Shown here: one piece after another, positions 33,871 to 43,260 of the stretch
How the letters are laid out: each line of letters begins with the position of its first letter
Position numbering within the stretch: position 1 is the stretch's first letter
Assembly: GCA_022627495.1 (NCBI GenBank)
Contig: JAKEGJ010000024.1
Location: forward strand, 1-64,000
DNA from: Microcaldota archaeon
GTDB lineage: Archaea; Micrarchaeota; Micrarchaeia; Anstonellales; Bilamarchaeaceae
Reading direction: 5' to 3'
DNA: 64,000 nt
Program-made: the position numbers and the translations under genes
Notes under the pieces: model-generated
Databases searched by the model: none
What the model was told of the DNA's origin: nothing
The model's input: only the letters and a program-made list of their open reading frames with translations

Positions 33871-36800
33871 TCAGACCATGTTCTTGCCGCAGGAGGGGCA
33901 TTTCTGGTACCTGCTCCCCCTCGCGCCGCAGTGCGCGCAGCGGACGTCCCATGCCATCTGGCCGGGCTTCATCAGCCTGGACATGCCATCCGACATGTTT
34001 TTCACGCTGCGCTTCATGCCCGCCCCGACGCTCACGCTCTGCCCGTGCTTGGCTGCGGCCACGCGCTCGGATATCATCTTGGGTATGCCGAGCGTTATCG
34101 CCGCGAAGTGGATTGGCGTCATGAACCTGCCCTGGGGCGTCTGGAGGCTGCTGAAGTTCATCATCTCCTGCAGCCTCTTTATGGCAAGCGACTCCGCCGA
34201 CACGGTCCTCCGGACTGTGAGGTTGCTGGCCGCATCGTTGATGTCCTTCTGGTACCTGAACGCCGCGTCCTTCATCAGCTCGTGGGCCATGGGCGCGTCG
34301 AGGTGCTGGACGTTGCGGACGTCGTAGAACTTCTCGCGGGGGTTGGCATCGCCATACCTGCCCACGACAGCGACACCCTTGCGGACACGCATCGTATCCA
34401 TGGTGTCGGCTGAGAGGCCGAGCATGACCTCTTCTCCTGCCACCTGGGAGTGGCGCGCCTTGCCGCTGAAGCCGCTGAGCTTCTGCGCCCATTTCGAGCT
34501 GCTAAGCGAGAACGGGTTCGTCATCGCCTGCAGGGCTGATTGCACGCGCGGCTCGGTGTGGTAGAGCGTCCTGAACGGGTCCGTTGTGGTGTCCCACCGG
34601 CCTGCACGGCCGGACATCTCCTTCTGCGCGGCGCTGACAGGCGTTGCGAACCAGCTCATCACCTTGCGCGAGAGGTCCATCGGGAAGCCGTAGAGGGCGT
34701 TGAAGTTCCACATCGTGGTCTTGTCCATGTACGCCCCGATGTAATCCTTCTTCTTGAAGGTAAGGCCCGGGCCGTGCGAGAATAGGCCGGCATCGGCAGC
34801 CTGCGTGCTGTGCGAGGTGGAGTAGCCGAACGGCGAACGGTCGACAGTCCACTGGCGCGCCTGTATGAACGCGCCGTGCATCGCCGCGTAGTCGCGGTAG
34901 GCCGCAGCCTCCTTGGGCGAAAGCTTGTCCATGTCCTGGCCCGAGAGTATCCTCCGCGTCAGCTCGTTCGAGTGGATGCTGTACGCGCCGCCGACCGCGG
35001 CTATGCCGTACGAGGTGTCCAGTACCGGGCCTGCGGACTTGATGGCCACTTTCGAGACCATGTCCATGCTGGAAAGGCCGAGGTTGCGGAAAGGAGTCGC
35101 GGCCCTCATCAGCTCCGGCGCCTCCACACCGAACATGCGGAACACGGACGGCGCAACCGGGGTGACCTGGCGCTTCGCCTCCACGGTCACCGAGCTGTGC
35201 TTCCAGAAGCTGTCGTAGTCGTGCGTCCTGGTGCCGTATTCCCAGAGGACTGCGCCGAGAACCTTCTCCTTCTCGTAGTTGTGGACGCCGCCCTCCTTGG
35301 CCCATTTCACGACAGACTCCATGAACGACTTCCATTCGCCCGGGTCCTTGGTCTGGCGGAGCTTGTTGAACTGGGAGGAGAGGTCGTCCCTGCTCCCGAA
35401 TGTGATGGCAACGTCTTCAGGCACGAATGGCCGGAGCTGTCCCTTGTCGTCGCGGAGGGCCGCCTGGCCCGCCATGACGCGGTCCATGTCGCTCAGTATC
35501 ATGCCCTTCTTGTAGTAGGCGTATCCGCCTTCCTGCAGGAGGACCATTGCCCGGTTCGACTTCGCTATGTCGTCATAGGTCACAGGCTTGCTGATAACGG
35601 CCTTGTATTCCTTGTCGTACTTCAGGAGCAGGTCCTTGAAGTGCGAGAGGTCCTTCGAGCTTGTGAGGTCCATGCCGCGGACAAACTTCAAATCGTCGTG
35701 GCTGGCCGGAAGCTTCTTGTCTTCCATCGCTTTTTCCAGGAAGCCGGCCATTATGTTGCCGTAGAACTTCACGGATTCCCTGGTCGTGCCGTAGGCGTTG
35801 TGGCCGAACTGGGAGTTGAACCTCACTTCCAGGTCCTCTACGAGCGCCTTGGTGACCGCGAGCTTCTTTATCGCCTGGGCCTCCTGCTCGCCGCTCATGC
35901 TGGCATAGCCGGGCAGGCGCTTGACCTGCGCCTCCACCACCGGGTCGGCGTAGGTTATGTTGCCCCTTGTGACGCGGGCTTCGAGCCATGCGCCTATCGA
36001 GGCTATCTCCCTTATGTCCACGTTTGTCGTGTAGCGCCCTTTCAGGTCGACCTTGGTGGCGTTCTTGGGGAGCCCCAGCTCCACATCCGCGTTCCACCAC
36101 GTCATCCTTCCGGTCTTCTTGTCCATCTCGCCGCTGCGCGGCAGGTTGCCGCCGTACATGAATTCGACGAGCTGGGATATGGAAGCGTTCTCGATGCTGG
36201 TGGAGAGCTTCCGGTTGCTGGCGTATTTGGCGAACTCCGCCCGCCCTTCGGAAGTGAAGAGGGAAACCAGGTCCTGCCGGTTCCTCTCCGAGACCTTCTT
36301 GAGTTCAGCGGCGTTCCTCATGTGCTCGGGAAGGAGCTCCATGGTCCCTGCCGCCGCAGGGTCGAGGCCTGCAAGGCGGTTGGCTATCTTGAGCCGGGCT
36401 CCCAGCAGCTCTTCGGCGATGCCGCCGTTGAGGTAGCCGTTCGCGCCGTCATAGACCATCGTGCGGAAAACCATGGTCTCCAGTATCTGGTTGCCCCGGA
36501 GCGTTTCGCCGCCGACGTGGCAGACGTAGGCATTGTCCTTTGCCATCCCGCCGGTCGAAACGGCCAGCTTCACGCGGTTCTGCTCCTCGAGCGCCTGCTG
36601 GAGGAGTATCATCTTCACGTGCTCCGGCTGCGCCGAGGCCTCTATCGTATCGAGGCGCCTCGTGAAGTTGACCATCTGGTGGTCTATGTCCGCGTGGAAC
36701 TTGCCTGCGACGCCCATGAGCGCGGTCAGCTTCTCCTGCGCGCTAAGGGCGGGGTTGGAGAGGTGGCGTTTTATTTCCGCCTCGGCCTGCAGGAGCGACT

Positions 36801-38640
36801 CGCGCTGCGCCTGGCTCATCGCAGAGTAGCCGGTCACCTTGAGGATGTCCACGTCCTTGTGCCCGAGTTGGGCGAGCTCCTCTTCGCTCATCCGGACGTT
36901 GATGCCCATCTTCTTGTATATCTGGCGGAGGACGTAGCGCATTTCGTCGTTGAGCGCTTCGTTCCGGAGCGTCTTGTAGAGGTGGGCCATCCGATCGTTC
37001 ACCGGGAACATTGTGCCCACGACCACTTCGGACGGGTGCTTCTGGAGCCAGTTGGCGGCCCATGCGGCCGTCTGCGAGGTCTTGCCCCTCGCCTCGAGCT
37101 CCTCCATCGCGTGCTTGCCGCCAAGCATCTCCATCGTGGTCCTCGCGGTCGCGCGCGCAAGGTGCGGCGTTTCGGTGGCTATCGACTTGGTCATCCTGCC
37201 CATTATGCGGCCGGTCCTGACCATGGAGTCGGTGCCCGCCATGACGACGCCGCTCAGTATCGCGTAGCGGTTCGCGCCGTAGAACTTGCCGAGGGTGCTT
37301 GTCAGGCGGTAGTGCGCCGCGCTCCGCTTCCCGTATTCGGGGTGGGCTGTGAGCACCTCGAGCTGCTTGAACGTCGCTGCGCCGTAGAAGTAATCGCGGA
37401 TTGTCATGGCCATGAGGGCCTGCCTGCCTCCTGCGGCTTCAAGGCCCGCGAGTATCTGGGCCACGAGCTTGTGCTCCGCGTCGCCGTAGTGGTACGGGAG
37501 CGTCCGGGCAAGGGACGCAAGCTCGCTTCCGCGCATGCCAAGTGACATGCCCGCAGTCACGAGCGAGCTGGCTATGCGCTGGTTCTCGGCCACGTCGCCG
37601 GCCGCGCGGTCGGCTGCCGTTCCGCGCTGGGCGCGTATATCGCTCTGGAGCCGGTCGTGCTCGGAGTTGCCGGCGAACTTGCCCTGCATCACCGCCCTGC
37701 TCGCTTCCACTGCCGCGGCCGCGGTCCTCATCTTGTCCTTGGCCGATTTCTTCATCTCCGTGTAGCCGAACGGCGCGAGTATCTGGCCGCTTGCGGTCAC
37801 GCCCTTGGGCGTCGGGAGCCTCGGCGTGGTGATGTCAAGGAGCGTTATGGGCGATTTGCCCGAGAAGTAAAGCGATGCCAGCAGGAGCCCCATTATCATG
37901 AAGATGCCCACGCATGGCAGGGCGCCTCCCTGGAGATTGCTGCCCGCGCCGCCCGCATCGGCGACGCCGTTTATGAAGTTCCGCAGGTCCTGCGCGAACT
38001 GGGTCGCAGGAGTGACATTGGCGTTCGTGTATTCGTATTCGGCCGAGCTCTCGCTTACCGGCTGGTCCGGAAGCGGGACGAATGTGGCGCGTATGTAGGC
38101 CTTGTTGGACAGGCCGACATCAGGGCCGATGTCGCACTGGGCGTAATAATAGTTGGTCGCTATCATGTCTCCGGTAGTCGGGTCCGGGCGGTATGCCACG
38201 CCCACCTGGTTCGCCACTATGTCGCTGCAGCCGGGAAGGACGGTCCACTGGCCGCGGTACGAGTTCCCCATGGGGTTGAAGGATTCAACGACGAAATGCG
38301 CATTCTGCAGGGACGTCAGGTTCATCGTATAGTCCCTGGAGGCTGCGGTCCGCTCGAGCGACTTCTGCTCTATGCAGCTCATGCGGTTGGCCGCGCCTGC
38401 GCACTCCTGGACTATCTGTTCCATTACAGTGCGTATGTCCGTGCCGCCGGTGCTTGTCGCCGGCTCGAAGACCAGGACGCTGATGTTGAGGAGAGTGCCC
38501 GCGTCGTTGGCGGGGGTTATTATGACCTGGCTCTCCTTCAGGCTTTCCTGAGGGAAAAGCTCGTCTGCGAAAGCTGCGCCGCCAAGCAGCACGAGCACCA
38601 AAGCGCCCAAAACGAATTTCAATCCTGTCATACCGAACAC
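33871..38640 (-). CDS. Giant single-pass membrane protein with C-terminal zinc ribbon
   Basis: I do not recognise this 1589-residue protein. It opens with a signal peptide (FVLGALVLVLLGGAAFA). A roughly 210-residue Cys-containing ectodomain follows, then one clear membrane helix (about residues 240-260, PCVGIFMIMGLLLASLYFSG). More than 1,300 residues then follow that topology places in the cytoplasm. They are mostly helical, with regions such as RAARTTMEMLGG, EALNDEMRYVLRQIYKKMG and a coiled stretch near 620-700. The protein ends in a zinc ribbon, CAHCG...CPSCG. It is divergent from an AAA+ ATPase gene and upstream of the proline-rich and SLT-lipoprotein genes. It could be the core of an envelope machine; no known secretion component is obvious in it. 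Confidence 0.75.
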   Translation of the reverse strand: MFGMTGLKFVLGALVLVLLGGAAFADELFPQESLKESQVIITPANDAGTLLNISVLVFEPATSTGGTDIRTVMEQIVQECAGAANRMSCIEQKSLERTAASRDYTMNLTSLQNAHFVVESFNPMGNSYRGQWTVLPGCSDIVANQVGVAYRPDPTTGDMIATNYYYAQCDIGPDVGLSNKAYIRATFVPLPDQPVSESSAEYEYTNANVTPATQFAQDLRNFINGVADAGGAGSNLQGGALPCVGIFMIMGLLLASLYFSGKSPITLLDITTPRLPTPKGVTASGQILAPFGYTEMKKSAKDKMRTAAAAVEASRAVMQGKFAGNSEHDRLQSDIRAQRGTAADRAAGDVAENQRIASSLVTAGMSLGMRGSELASLARTLPYHYGDAEHKLVAQILAGLEAAGGRQALMAMTIRDYFYGAATFKQLEVLTAHPEYGKRSAAHYRLTSTLGKFYGANRYAILSGVVMAGTDSMVRTGRIMGRMTKSIATETPHLARATARTTMEMLGGKHAMEELEARGKTSQTAAWAANWLQKHPSEVVVGTMFPVNDRMAHLYKTLRNEALNDEMRYVLRQIYKKMGINVRMSEEELAQLGHKDVDILKVTGYSAMSQAQRESLLQAEAEIKRHLSNPALSAQEKLTALMGVAGKFHADIDHQMVNFTRRLDTIEASAQPEHVKMILLQQALEEQNRVKLAVSTGGMAKDNAYVCHVGGETLRGNQILETMVFRTMVYDGANGYLNGGIAEELLGARLKIANRLAGLDPAAAGTMELLPEHMRNAAELKKVSERNRQDLVSLFTSEGRAEFAKYASNRKLSTSIENASISQLVEFMYGGNLPRSGEMDKKTGRMTWWNADVELGLPKNATKVDLKGRYTTNVDIREIASIGAWLEARVTRGNITYADPVVEAQVKRLPGYASMSGEQEAQAIKKLAVTKALVEDLEVRFNSQFGHNAYGTTRESVKFYGNIMAGFLEKAMEDKKLPASHDDLKFVRGMDLTSSKDLSHFKDLLLKYDKEYKAVISKPVTYDDIAKSNRAMVLLQEGGYAYYKKGMILSDMDRVMAGQAALRDDKGQLRPFVPEDVAITFGSRDDLSSQFNKLRQTKDPGEWKSFMESVVKWAKEGGVHNYEKEKVLGAVLWEYGTRTHDYDSFWKHSSVTVEAKRQVTPVAPSVFRMFGVEAPELMRAATPFRNLGLSSMDMVSKVAIKSAGPVLDTSYGIAAVGGAYSIHSNELTRRILSGQDMDKLSPKEAAAYRDYAAMHGAFIQARQWTVDRSPFGYSTSHSTQAADAGLFSHGPGLTFKKKDYIGAYMDKTTMWNFNALYGFPMDLSRKVMSWFATPVSAAQKEMSGRAGRWDTTTDPFRTLYHTEPRVQSALQAMTNPFSLSSSKWAQKLSGFSGKARHSQVAGEEVMLGLSADTMDTMRVRKGVAVVGRYGDANPREKFYDVRNVQHLDAPMAHELMKDAAFRYQKDINDAASNLTVRRTVSAESLAIKRLQEMMNFSSLQTPQGRFMTPIHFAAITLGIPKMISERVAAAKHGQSVSVGAGMKRSVKNMSDGMSRLMKPGQMAWDVRCAHCGARGSRYQKCPSCGKNMV

Positions 38641-38768
38641 CTAATCACAACTGCTAATATCGCGCTTTTCCCGCTTTATAAAGGTTTAGGTTCATAGTAT
38701 CCATGAAAAATACAAAAACTACAAGATTTGTAGTTTATTGTTATAAAAACATGTTCAAGGTGGTATGA

Positions 38769-39821
38769 ATGAAGGGCCCGAACCCGTTTGCGCCATGGAA
38801 TGCGGACCCCGCGGGGATTTGCGGGAGGAAGGAAGAGGCGAAGGCTTTTTCCTCTTTCGCGAACGCAACGGCTTCGAAACAGGGCGGTGTTTTGCTTGTC
38901 GTGGGGGGGCCGGGGTCTGGAAAAAGCGCTTTGCTCTGGTATTTCCGGGCCGAGGCCGAGAAGGCGGGCCTGCTTGCGCCTTTCGTGAAAGCAGACCGGA
39001 ACGAGGGCATGGACTCCCTCGCGGGCAAGGTCAGGGGGGAGCTTGCCTCCGTCGCAGAAACGGGGGGGGCGCCAGTCAGGGCCCTGGCCAAGGCGTCTCC
39101 CCGCCAGGCCTCTCCTGAAGTCGGCATGGAAGGCATTGCAGAGGAAGGCGTGAGGGCGGCGAGAAAGCACTTCGGCGCGATAATATTCATAGACGATTTG
39201 GACTGCATGAGGAAGCCAGATGAGGCGCTCAAAACAATATTGAAATCCGCCGAAGCGGGCTGGGGGAAGCGCAACCTTTCCTTCGTCGTGAGCTCCACGC
39301 GGGGGTTCGGCGCCGATTCCCAAATCCTAAGGAGAATGGAGCTGAATCCGTTCGGGGAGCACGACGCGCGCGAACTCGTGGAGAAGGCGCTCAAGAAAGG
39401 GCCGCCGAAGATGGGGGAGGAGTGCCTGCAGTCGATTCTGCAGGACAGCGGTGGCAACCCCCGCCTGATAAAGACGGTCTGCTACGGCATTTACGACAAG
39501 CTCCGGGACAGCGAGAAGGTGATAACGAAGGGGCATTATCTTGCCTACCTGCCCCAGATTATGGGCACCATCTCCCGCGAATGGTTCGGAGGGATGTACC
39601 AGGAGACTCCGCCTGCAGAGCGGGACATCCTGCACGCCCTCGCGAAGGAGGAGGATGGCGCGCATGTGTCGGATATTGCGAGGATGGCCGGGAAGAAAAT
39701 GGGGCCGACGACCGCACTCATCGGACGGCTGCTCGGGCGGGGGCAGATTATAAAGGTCGCCAGGGGCAAGTACCGGGTATTTTCCAGGCTCTATGGCAGG
39801 TATGTCGCGCAGAGGGCCTGA
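38769..39821 (+). CDS. AAA+ ATPase with C-terminal winged helix
   Basis: The 350-residue protein has Walker A GGPGSGKSA (residues 46-54), Walker B AIIFIDDLD (137-145), a sensor-like FVVSSTRGFG near 176, and a lid domain with NPRLIKTVCYGIYD. The last 75 residues look like a winged helix (ERDILHALAKEEDGAHVSDIARMAGKKMGPTTALIGRLLGRGQI). This is the Orc1/Cdc6- or archaeal-ATPase-like plan, but it is shorter than Orc1/Cdc6 and no origin repeats are visible. TTGTTATAAAAAC is centred 26 nt before the ATG at 38769. It faces away from the giant membrane protein gene, with 128 bases of divergent promoter between them. Confidence 0.8.
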   Translation: MKGPNPFAPWNADPAGICGRKEEAKAFSSFANATASKQGGVLLVVGGPGSGKSALLWYFRAEAEKAGLLAPFVKADRNEGMDSLAGKVRGELASVAETGGAPVRALAKASPRQASPEVGMEGIAEEGVRAARKHFGAIIFIDDLDCMRKPDEALKTILKSAEAGWGKRNLSFVVSSTRGFGADSQILRRMELNPFGEHDARELVEKALKKGPPKMGEECLQSILQDSGGNPRLIKTVCYGIYDKLRDSEKVITKGHYLAYLPQIMGTISREWFGGMYQETPPAERDILHALAKEEDGAHVSDIARMAGKKMGPTTALIGRLLGRGQIIKVARGKYRVFSRLYGRYVAQRA

Positions 39822-39834
39822 TTGCAGCAACCGC

Positions 39835-40350
39835 TTACGAAGCAAGTGCCCAGTCCGTGGCGAACACGTCCATGAACTCTCCTACGGCTTTTGCATCGCG
39901 GATTATGACCGACGCCTCGCGGTTTTTGTAGAGGGCGGAATTGCTCAGGTTGTGCGAGCCGACCAGGACGGCCTTCCCGTCCACAATGATGAACTTGGCG
40001 TGCGTGAGCTTGTAGGCGCTGCTTGCGTAGCGGATTCGAAAGCCCTTCGAGGCAAGTTCCTGGAAAATGGCGTCGTTGTCGTCGCTTATCACGTTCCGCT
40101 CGATTATTATACGGACCATAACGCCGCGCGCTTTGGCCCGCTCCAGCGCCTCGACCACATCGCGCGATGTGAAGACGTAGATTTCGATGTCGATGCTCGA
40201 TTTGGCGCCATCCAGGAGGAGCGGGATTTCCTCCCCATCCTCCGGGGAGAAGACGGCCTGGATTTCCGGCGCGAAAAGGGCGGGCTGGAGGATGAAGAAG
40301 AGCAGCGCGCCGGCCGCCATGCCCGCCCCGAATACGGTTATCTTGCCCAT
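39835..40350 (-). CDS. Membrane-anchored phospholipase-D-family nuclease/hydrolase
   Basis: This protein carries one HKD motif, HAKFIIVDGKAVLVGSHNLSN, and a preceding IDIEIYVFTSRDVVEAL block, matching the single-motif PLD group that includes the Nuc endonucleases. These work as dimers. An N-terminal helix (VFGAGMAAGALLFFIL) suggests export or a membrane anchor. ATG 40350 (MGKITVFGAG) is preferred over 40389, since GATTTATACC lies about 26 nt upstream; this gives 171 residues. It is convergent with the AAA+ ATPase gene. An extracytoplasmic nuclease or lipid hydrolase are both possible. Confidence 0.82.
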   Translation of the reverse strand: MGKITVFGAGMAAGALLFFILQPALFAPEIQAVFSPEDGEEIPLLLDGAKSSIDIEIYVFTSRDVVEALERAKARGVMVRIIIERNVISDDNDAIFQELASKGFRIRYASSAYKLTHAKFIIVDGKAVLVGSHNLSNSALYKNREASVIIRDAKAVGEFMDVFATDWALAS

Positions 40351-40535
40351 GGGCGATGCGCTGCGGAGGGGGTATAAATCGGTTGGCATTCCGGAACGTT
40401 ACGCATCCACATTATCGAGGGGCTGCGTTTTCCTTTTCCGGCCTTGCGCCTTCGTCGTATATGCACTGAAAAAACAAACAATTATAAACATCAGATGAAC
40501 CGTAGTTTTGAAGGCCGGGTCCTTGGAGTGGAAAT

Positions 40536-42239
40536 ATGGGGAACAACAGAAGAACCGGGAGTTTTGGATTCATGGGAAATTCGGCAGCGGCTGCCAGGAA
40601 CGCTGCCATGAGCAGGGCAGGCTTCCTGAAGACCGTTGGAACAGGCGCTGCCGCAATGGGCGCAATTGCCGCCGGATTCGGCGGGGTTGCGATGGCCGGG
40701 AAGGCTCCGCCACCAGCTTATGACCGCATCGTAATCGGCACGGGCATTCCGTCAGTTGATGTTCAGGCAGTCCAGGCTGCAGTGGACCTTGGCGGCACGG
40801 TGCTCCTGAAAGGGACATTCGATTTCGGGACAGACCGGGGCAGCCAGATTATCGTGCCCGGAAGGCCCGCTCAGCCTGCAGTGCCCGGCGGGGACTACCA
40901 GGACCGGAAGGGGGAAAGCACGGTTTTCATATATAACCGCGATGTTAAAATATTAGGCGAATCCGATGCGGATGGGAATCCCCTCACCGTAATAAAAAAT
41001 GGGGCGCCGACGTTCTGGATCGGGTGGGACGGCATCACGCACAGGGCTCCGCCATCCGCGGTTTTTGGCGTCGAGCTATTTCCAGTGGACCAGTATGGAA
41101 ATATATATGGGGGCACACAGCTGCGGTTTTACCAACCATATTGGCCGGAGGTTTCAATCGAGGGGATTTCCTTCGAACACCCCATATTCCGTGCTTTTGG
41201 CGTGGGCGCTTGCAAGGGCTTCACATGCAGGGGTAACCAGGTCACTGATGCCGCATATGAACTGATGAACATCAACGGGCTTGCAGACTCCCCGATACAG
41301 TATAGTGCCGGTGCAGGAGGCTGCGTCAGCGTCTTCGTAGCGCCATTTGTTTTCCCTCCCCAGATACACCCATTCCTGCCGCCAGGATTTGAGTGGATTC
41401 CCCCGGTTGAAGGCATTGTCGGTAATATCGTGATTGAGGATAATGTTTTCGAGAATATGGGAGTCGTGAATACGATACCCGCTGCCACTATTCCCAATGA
41501 GTTCGTAGGGACGGGAGTGCTGTTCTCTAACGCAGCCAGCATAAACATTTCCAAGAACCGGATGAAAAACCTCGGCCTGGGAAGACCTATGGAGCACGGT
41601 TTCGGCATACTGTGCAATGATAACTTTCCGACAAGCAACAACGATGCCGCCATCATCAATATCAGTAAAAACAGCGTAGAGAACAGTGCGGGTTTTGGTG
41701 TGCAGGACTACCAGGTTTATGCCGAGATTCCGGGCGCTGTGATTTCCGGCAACGATTTCACCAACTGTTTTGTTGGCGTCCAGGTGCTGGATAAATCCGG
41801 AACGGTGATAAAAAACAACAGGATAACGAACGTGGCCTTCACAGGCATATGGCTGTCGAGCTATTACGGCCTCCCCGGCGCGAGAAACTGCTATATTGGT
41901 CAGAATAAGATTGCCGGGACTTCGATGTTCGGGGCAATAATCGGGGGGCCGTCCATTATGGGTGGGCAGGAGAGCAATGGCAGCGGGAATGTCTTCGTAG
42001 GAAACGAAGTGGCGTATTTAGCCACGCCTCCGTTCCCATACGGCGCTACTTACTACCTATCCGTCAATACGGCCAGTAATGTCATCAACGGGGATGCGGG
42101 AAGCGTAATCAATCTGGGAACAGACAACTTCATAACCGGAGTGACCCCGATGTCCGGAGCGCCGCAGCTCGGAACGCAGATGGCCGAGGCAGCGAAGAAG
42201 GTCAGGGATTACCGGCTGGCTTTCCCGAAACAACAATAA
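40536..42239 (+). CDS. Exported right-handed beta-helix protein with Tat-like signal
   Basis: The 567-residue protein starts with a positively charged segment, then MSRAGFLKTVGTGAAAMGAIAAGFGGVAMAGKA, which resembles a Tat signal (SRRxFLK plus a mild hydrophobic stretch) except that the second Arg is Ala. An RR pair occurs earlier (residues 5-6) but is not adjacent to the hydrophobic region. Mature protein is a parallel beta-helix with turns such as GNIVIEDNVFENMGV, AAIINISKNSVEN and GAVISGNDFTNCFVGVQV. TATA AATTATAAACA lies about 50 nt before the ATG, with GGAG as ribosome binding site. The 53-kb protein is of the same class. Likely function: surface carbohydrate binding or degradation. Confidence 0.8.
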   Translation: MGNNRRTGSFGFMGNSAAAARNAAMSRAGFLKTVGTGAAAMGAIAAGFGGVAMAGKAPPPAYDRIVIGTGIPSVDVQAVQAAVDLGGTVLLKGTFDFGTDRGSQIIVPGRPAQPAVPGGDYQDRKGESTVFIYNRDVKILGESDADGNPLTVIKNGAPTFWIGWDGITHRAPPSAVFGVELFPVDQYGNIYGGTQLRFYQPYWPEVSIEGISFEHPIFRAFGVGACKGFTCRGNQVTDAAYELMNINGLADSPIQYSAGAGGCVSVFVAPFVFPPQIHPFLPPGFEWIPPVEGIVGNIVIEDNVFENMGVVNTIPAATIPNEFVGTGVLFSNAASINISKNRMKNLGLGRPMEHGFGILCNDNFPTSNNDAAIINISKNSVENSAGFGVQDYQVYAEIPGAVISGNDFTNCFVGVQVLDKSGTVIKNNRITNVAFTGIWLSSYYGLPGARNCYIGQNKIAGTSMFGAIIGGPSIMGGQESNGSGNVFVGNEVAYLATPPFPYGATYYLSVNTASNVINGDAGSVINLGTDNFITGVTPMSGAPQLGTQMAEAAKKVRDYRLAFPKQQ

Positions 42240-42266
42240 TTCTTTTCACTTTTTTATCCGTTTTTT
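42240..42266 (+). terminator. T-rich terminator after the beta-helix gene
   Basis: Directly after the stop are TTCTTTTCACTTTTTTATCC and then TTTTTT. Runs of T without a strong hairpin are typical archaeal intrinsic terminators. The convergent membrane regulator gene ends just beyond. Confidence 0.45.
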
Positions 42267-42282
42267 GCCCGAACGCACCCGG

Positions 42283-43155
42283 CTATAATCTGAGGAAATA
42301 GTCGGACAGCTTCACGAAATGGGTAGTCGATGTGCGGTCGATTTCAATGATTTTCCGCTTCTCCAGGCGGTTTAACGCCATCGCGAGGCTCGACTTCGAT
42401 ACACCTGTTTTCCTCTCAAGCTCGTTGCGCCGTGATTTGCCCCCGCAGCTAAGCAGATGATTGACGATTGTCAGGTCGTTCGCATTGAATGTTTCCATCA
42501 TCTCCTTTTTCCCGGGGCCGACATCAAGGCTGGGTGGCCTTTCCAAAGAAGCTGGCGACGCATCCGAAGCGGATGGCGGATTGGTCCGGGTCAGCGCCGG
42601 AGCCCGGCCACGGGAATATACGGCCGCTGCGACAATGAGCACGGCCAGCACAACGAGTGCATATGGAAGGTAATCCCAGGTCTCATTGGGCCGGGGCACC
42701 TCGCCGAGGCGGTAATACATGCTGACATGCTCGGATGGGGCGATTTCGATGACCAGCCGCGAATCATCCGATGTGACGCTTTCCGGCTGCGGATAAGAGT
42801 TCTCGATGGCAGAGTACGGCGGAGCGTATATCCTGACCCCTGCACCTTCGGGAGGCGCGAATGCGAGCTTCCAGCCCGATTCGGTCTTGGTCGTGAACAG
42901 GGACGTGGAGAACGAGAAGGCAGCCAGGCCGCTCGGGCCGGCGCTCACCGTGGAGGTGTTGCCCATTACGGAGTAAGAGCCCCCCACCATCCGGATGTTG
43001 GAAGCGTCCTGGGGCATGCTCACGTTGACGGCGTCCCCCCCTTCCAGGGAAAGCGTCACCGAAGCGCTGCCGGAGCGGTCCACGTCTACTGTGTAAGTGT
43101 AGGAGGCGAAGCTGGCAGAGAGCACAAGAAAGGCGAATAATTGCACCTTGTTCAT
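42283..43155 (-). CDS. Membrane-anchored winged-helix transcription regulator
   Basis: The 290-residue protein has an exported N-terminal half: signal peptide MNKVQLFAFLVLSASFAS and a beta-rich sensor domain to about 165. One membrane helix follows (YLPYALVVLAVLIVAAAVYS), and then a cytoplasmic tail. The tail ends in a winged helix: LTIVNHLLSCGGKSRRNELERKTGVSKSSLAMALNRLEKRKIIEI, typical of archaeal MarR/ArsR-like or DUF7343-type domains. The layout suggests a one-component sensor that converts an envelope signal into transcription control. It is divergent from the DUF5667-like gene with about 105 bases between. Confidence 0.8.
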   Translation of the reverse strand: MNKVQLFAFLVLSASFASYTYTVDVDRSGSASVTLSLEGGDAVNVSMPQDASNIRMVGGSYSVMGNTSTVSAGPSGLAAFSFSTSLFTTKTESGWKLAFAPPEGAGVRIYAPPYSAIENSYPQPESVTSDDSRLVIEIAPSEHVSMYYRLGEVPRPNETWDYLPYALVVLAVLIVAAAVYSRGRAPALTRTNPPSASDASPASLERPPSLDVGPGKKEMMETFNANDLTIVNHLLSCGGKSRRNELERKTGVSKSSLAMALNRLEKRKIIEIDRTSTTHFVKLSDYFLRL

Positions 43156-43260
43156 GTCCGTTCACTTCTGTTCGCGCATATTCCAGGAATCATATTTATG
43201 CTGTTCAGGTATTTATTGGTTCGGCCTCCGGCTGCTTGCCGGGGGACGGAGGAATGCCGT

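Noticed and set aside
34810-37545. 911-residue plus-strand ORF
   Set aside because: It is fully antisense to the 1589-residue membrane protein, which has a signal peptide, membrane helix and zinc ribbon. The plus-strand translation is Arg/Val/His-rich, as expected of a shadow frame in GC-rich DNA.
38769-39821. Replication origin near an Orc1/Cdc6-like gene
   Set aside because: The ATPase is shorter than Orc1/Cdc6 and the flanks hold no repeated origin-box sequences or A/T-rich unwinding element beyond an ordinary promoter.
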